Assembly: GCA_017392945.1 (NCBI GenBank)
Contig: JAFOSK010000055.1
Span: 1-54,369, forward strand
Reading direction: 5' to 3'
From: Treponema sp.
Lineage (GTDB): Bacteria > Spirochaetota > Spirochaetia > Treponematales > Treponemataceae
DNA length: 54,369 nucleotides
Shown here: piece by piece, positions 51,899 through 54,369 of the stretch
Layout: every line of letters starts with the position of its first letter
How positions within the stretch are numbered: the stretch's first letter is position 1
The notes under the pieces: model-generated
Database searches by the model: none
The model's input: the letters and a program-made list of their open reading frames with translations, nothing else
What the model was told of the DNA's origin: nothing
Position numbers and translations under genes: made by a program

Positions 51899-52990
51899 AT
51901 GAGTTTTGATTACAAGCTGAAAGACACAAATTACATTCAGATCCAAGGATGGATGATTTCCCGGTTAGACTTGAAGGGAAACGAACTTCTTGTATATGCC
52001 CTGATTCACGGATTCTGCCAGGACGGTAAGAACGTATACAACATGTCGTTCGATTACATCATGAAATGGCTGAACTCTTCAAGAAGCGCGACAGCATCTT
52101 CCATTTCCAGTCTTCTTGAAAAAGGTCTTATAGAAAGACGCGAAAGCTATTCCAGAGGAAACGTAAAAAAATATGAATATTGGACAAAAGTATCAAGAGA
52201 AGGTTTCCCGGCAGAAAAAGAAGACAATGATGTTTCCGACCAGTACGAATTCCGTACTGGTGAAAAATCCACCAGTACGAATTCCGAACCGGTGACCAGT
52301 ACGAATTCCGAACTGGTAACCAGTACGAATTCCGAACTGAATAATACTTTAAATAATAATTTAAATATAAATTCTTCTTCTGAAACTGAATTTAAATCTG
52401 ACAAAGAAAAAAAATCTGCCGGACAGAAAGAAGAAGAGCCTTTTTCTAACTTCATAAAAAAGAAATTCGGCTCCGCACATGTTTTCACCAAAGATTTCAA
52501 GAAAAAACTTGAAAACCATATGCAGAACAATCAGATTCCACACGCAGAAACAGCAGATTACCTGAACTTCGTGTATGAACTATGCAAGAAGAAGAACCCC
52601 GCGAACATGAGTGCATACTTCTTCACAACCAGCCTGAACGATGTAACGGCTGCAAACTACATACACCAGAAGATAAACGGGGCCCCAGAGAAGAAAAAGG
52701 ATTTCCGCTGCCCGGTCTGCGGCTGCATGCACAGTGCTTTCAAAGAGTGTCCAAACTGCGGGCTTGGTAAGGACGACCGGAACAATGCCGAATTAATCAG
52801 CATCCGACAAAAAGAGCTGAAGCTTCTTCCAGAACAGAGACGTAAGCTGGACGAAGAAATGGTTGCGCTCACAATGGAGTTCATGTCTTTACCGCCTAAC
52901 CGCTGGGCGGAAAAAAAACAGCGGAAAAAACAGATCTATGCAAAATACGGTCTTTTAGATCTGAATTCTGAATTAAATGCAGGAGGTTAA
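51899..52990 (+). CDS. Replication-initiator-like protein with winged helix and zinc ribbon
   Basis: 363 aa. An N-terminal winged-helix domain (LKGNELLVYALIHGFCQDGKNVYNMSFDYIMKWLNSSRSATASSISSLLEKGLIERR, about 25-85) is of the phage replisome-organiser/RepA_N type. A Ser/Thr/Asn-rich middle (about 114-150) encodes a repeated TSTNSE peptide. The C-terminal half holds a DnaD-like helical region (200-255) and a zinc ribbon C271-x2-C274 ... C284-x2-C287. The repeat tract doubles as iterons (separate entry). Its role as initiator is inferred from domain order and repeats. Confidence 0.65.
   Translation: MSFDYKLKDTNYIQIQGWMISRLDLKGNELLVYALIHGFCQDGKNVYNMSFDYIMKWLNSSRSATASSISSLLEKGLIERRESYSRGNVKKYEYWTKVSREGFPAEKEDNDVSDQYEFRTGEKSTSTNSEPVTSTNSELVTSTNSELNNTLNNNLNINSSSETEFKSDKEKKSAGQKEEEPFSNFIKKKFGSAHVFTKDFKKKLENHMQNNQIPHAETADYLNFVYELCKKKNPANMSAYFFTTSLNDVTAANYIHQKINGAPEKKKDFRCPVCGCMHSAFKECPNCGLGKDDRNNAELISIRQKELKLLPEQRRKLDEEMVALTMEFMSLPPNRWAEKKQRKKQIYAKYGLLDLNSELNAGG
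52239..52341 (+). repeat. Four iteron-like repeats inside the initiator gene
   Basis: ACCAGTACGAATTCCG starts at 52239, 52271, 52295 and 52319 (spacings 32, 24, 24 bp, the last two an exact 8-codon period). The first copy is an inverted repeat with 9-bp arms ACCAGTACG/CGTACTGGT. Each copy contains GAATTC. The tract encodes TSTNSE repeats in frame. Confidence 0.85.
52342..52395. other. AT-rich tract next to the iterons, candidate unwinding element
   Basis: The 54 bp directly after the last iteron are over 80% A+T (for example AATAATTTAAATATAAATTC), encoding an Asn/Leu-rich linker. Iterons beside an AT-rich tract inside a rep gene are a known plan of theta-replicating plasmid origins. Confidence 0.5.
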
Positions 52991-52994
52991 AGCA

Positions 52995-53381
52995 TTGGAA
53001 AATGATGATCCGGGGATTTCCACTCAGATAAATAAAGATTTGGAGGCACTTGAAAAAAATATAACCAAGACTTTTGACCGCATCAAATTTGAGGCGACGG
53101 TAACTGCAAAAATAATAAAGCTGACCAGCCGCAACAGCACAAAACAATTTATTGCATTAATAGTCGCTGCATTTTGCAGCGGAGTGTTAATGACAACACT
53201 TGTTTATCATGCATTCATAAACGGAATCATGAACAACTATCTGCATCGGACGATCAGAATAATGGCCCGGACAGAGATTGAAGAAGCCAGGAAAGAGGCA
53301 GACATGATTCTTCAGAATGCGAATATAAAGGCAGATGCAATTTTGCAGGGGACAAACAATTATGTCCTCGAAAGAAAATAA
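52995..53381 (+). CDS. Small membrane protein with coiled-coil tail, conjugation region
   Basis: 128 aa. A soluble N-terminus (ALEKNITKTFDRIKFEATVTAKIIK) is followed by one membrane helix (FIALIVAAFCSGVLMTTLVYHAF) and an amphipathic helix (ARTEIEEARKEADMILQNANIKADAIL). The start is TTG 52995, chosen for AGGAGG 8 nt upstream; the ATG at 52977 lies inside the previous gene and before this site. Position between rep and ssb/trbF suggests a mating-related role, but no family is recognised. Confidence 0.6.
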   Translation: MENDDPGISTQINKDLEALEKNITKTFDRIKFEATVTAKIIKLTSRNSTKQFIALIVAAFCSGVLMTTLVYHAFINGIMNNYLHRTIRIMARTEIEEARKEADMILQNANIKADAILQGTNNYVLERK

Positions 53382-53396
53382 AAGGAGATGAATAAA

Positions 53397-53840
53397 ATGA
53401 CAAATCTTAACAAAGTAATCCTTCAAGGCTGCTTAACAAAAGATGCCGAATTAAAAAAAACATCTACAGGAAAAACATACTCAAGTTTTATCATCGTTGT
53501 AAACCGCGATTATAAAAACGGTGAAACCTGGACAGAAAAGGCAAACTTTTTCTACCTGACTTTGTGGGGAGCAAGAGCAGAAAACCTTACTCCTTACTTA
53601 AAAAGAGGCCTAAAAGTGAACGTGGAAGGATATCTGGAGCAGAACCGCTATGAAAAAAACGGCATCAAGGAATCAAGGACAGAGATAAGGATCGAAAAGC
53701 TTTTTATGCTTTCAAAATCTATGGCAGCAGATAATATTCCGGAACCTGCCGTTGACAGTGCATTTAATTCTCATGAAGAAGCAAAAAATGAAGAACTGAC
53801 TGAAGATTTTTTAATTCCCGAAGATGAAGGTATTTACTAA
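53397..53840 (+). CDS. ssb: Single-stranded DNA-binding protein
   Basis: 147 aa OB-fold protein: LNKVILQGCLTKDAELKKTSTGKTYSSFIIVVNRDY, FYLTLWGARAENLTPYLKRGLKVNVEGYLEQNRYEKNG. The acidic tail ends EDFLIPEDEGIY, not the usual DDDIPF, so contact with host repair proteins may differ. ATG 53397 has AAGGAG 8 nt upstream; the ATG at 53388 touches the Shine-Dalgarno. SSB genes are common on conjugative elements. The trbF ATG follows directly. Confidence 0.88.
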   Translation: MTNLNKVILQGCLTKDAELKKTSTGKTYSSFIIVVNRDYKNGETWTEKANFFYLTLWGARAENLTPYLKRGLKVNVEGYLEQNRYEKNGIKESRTEIRIEKLFMLSKSMAADNIPEPAVDSAFNSHEEAKNEELTEDFLIPEDEGIY

Positions 53841-54369
53841 ATGAAAAAGAAATCAACTTGGACATTACAGTCAAATAGACAGACTCCTCTTGAAATGTAT
53901 ATGCAGCTTATAAAAGAACAGCGTAATTCTGATCTGAGGTTCAAATATGTTGCAATAATTTCTTCTGCAGGATTTTTGTTTTCTCTCCTGATAATGCTGA
54001 TAACAGTCAGGCTTCCAAAAACAGCACCTCTTGTAATAACAGTAAGCGACTGGGGAGAAGCAAAATACATAGGCAGCGTAAATAAGCTGGGATATAACGG
54101 CATAAAAGTTCCAGCAGTTGCAATTGAATATCAGATCCAGCGATTCGTTACCAATCTGCACGAAATCTCAAGTGATCCAAATATCGTAAAGAGGAACCTT
54201 AAAGACTGCTATTCATGCTGCACAATGGCATCCGCACAAAAATTAACGAACCGCCTTAAGGAAAATAATCCTTTAGAAAAATTCGGCAGAGCCTATAAGA
54301 CCGTAAACATTGAAAGCGTTCTGCAGCTTACAAAAGACAGCTATCAGGTTGACTTTATCGTGAACATTT
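53841..54369 (+). CDS. trbF: TrbF/VirB8-type conjugation protein (5' part, runs off right edge)
   Basis: 176 codons present. A short cytoplasmic N-terminus (SNRQTPLEMYMQLIKEQRNSDLRFKYVAII) leads to one membrane helix (about 37-57). The periplasmic VirB8-like domain follows: APLVITVSDWGEAKYIGSV, YQIQRFVTNLHEISSDPNIVKRNLKDCYSCCTMASAQKL, NPLEKFGRAYKTVNIESVLQLTKDSYQVDF. VirB8/TrbF is an inner-membrane scaffold of type IV secretion systems. Its presence marks the element as conjugative. Confidence 0.8.
   Translation, partial: MKKKSTWTLQSNRQTPLEMYMQLIKEQRNSDLRFKYVAIISSAGFLFSLLIMLITVRLPKTAPLVITVSDWGEAKYIGSVNKLGYNGIKVPAVAIEYQIQRFVTNLHEISSDPNIVKRNLKDCYSCCTMASAQKLTNRLKENNPLEKFGRAYKTVNIESVLQLTKDSYQVDFIVNI

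Overview
The window looks like chromosome of a saccharolytic, probably gut-associated Treponema (Spirochaetota). The support is a P83/100-family antigen, a PilZ protein of spirochaetal layout, many short lipoproteins with spirochaete-type lipoboxes, low-to-moderate GC, and a fumarate-branch gene pair suited to succinate formation. The species is not claimed.

Layout. 1-2.1 kb (minus strand): 5' part of fumC, an LDH/MDH-family dehydrogenase carrying the malate-type Arg, and tRNA-Val. 2.2-7.1 kb (minus): P83/100 protein, a PQQ-propeller/HEAT-like exported protein, and an RlmD/TrmA-type methyltransferase. 7.2-11.2 kb: alpha/beta hydrolase, PcnB-type nucleotidyltransferase, a P-loop + Asp23-like fusion, and an RluA-type pseudouridine synthase. 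11.3-19.8 kb (plus): one tightly overlapping operon with a DUF212/PAP2-like protein, an unrecognised membrane protein, a complete rnfC-D-G-E-A-B series, and a GH57-like protein. By eye, nearly all catalytic and cofactor motifs of the Rnf subunits and of the GH57 protein are lost, although every reading frame is intact. This is the most unusual system in the window. 19.9-24.7 kb: two lipoproteins, metG, a FemAB-type ligase and a small ORF. 24.8-34.5 kb: two large secreted starch-degrading lipoproteins, an isoamylase + alpha-amylase fusion and a type I pullulanase, which share an unrecognised N-terminal module. 34.5-49.1 kb: ATP-grasp protein, RNase Z, a Gld-like ABC system with a DUF4340 protein, a CPBP protease, then a long plus-strand run (PilZ, HEAT, ComEC, RsmA, YggS, hypothetical, RluD, RluA).

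From about 49.23 kb to the right edge lies the left end of an integrated conjugative element. It is bounded by a 50-bp 3' fragment of tRNA-Leu(CAG), the expected attachment-site remnant. It then holds a dense block of RNA-like secondary structures including tRNA-like folds, parA, a perfect 22-bp palindrome, parB, a small ORF, a replication-initiator-like gene with four iteron-like repeats and an AT-rich tract inside its coding sequence, a small membrane protein, ssb and trbF (cut by the edge). Integrase, relaxase and the rest of the Trb system would lie outside the window.

Several genes (p83/100, DUF212, metG, rnz) have a -10 hexamer only 6-8 nt before the ATG and no Shine-Dalgarno, which suggests leaderless transcripts. 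All family calls are from motif recognition by eye; no database search was run.
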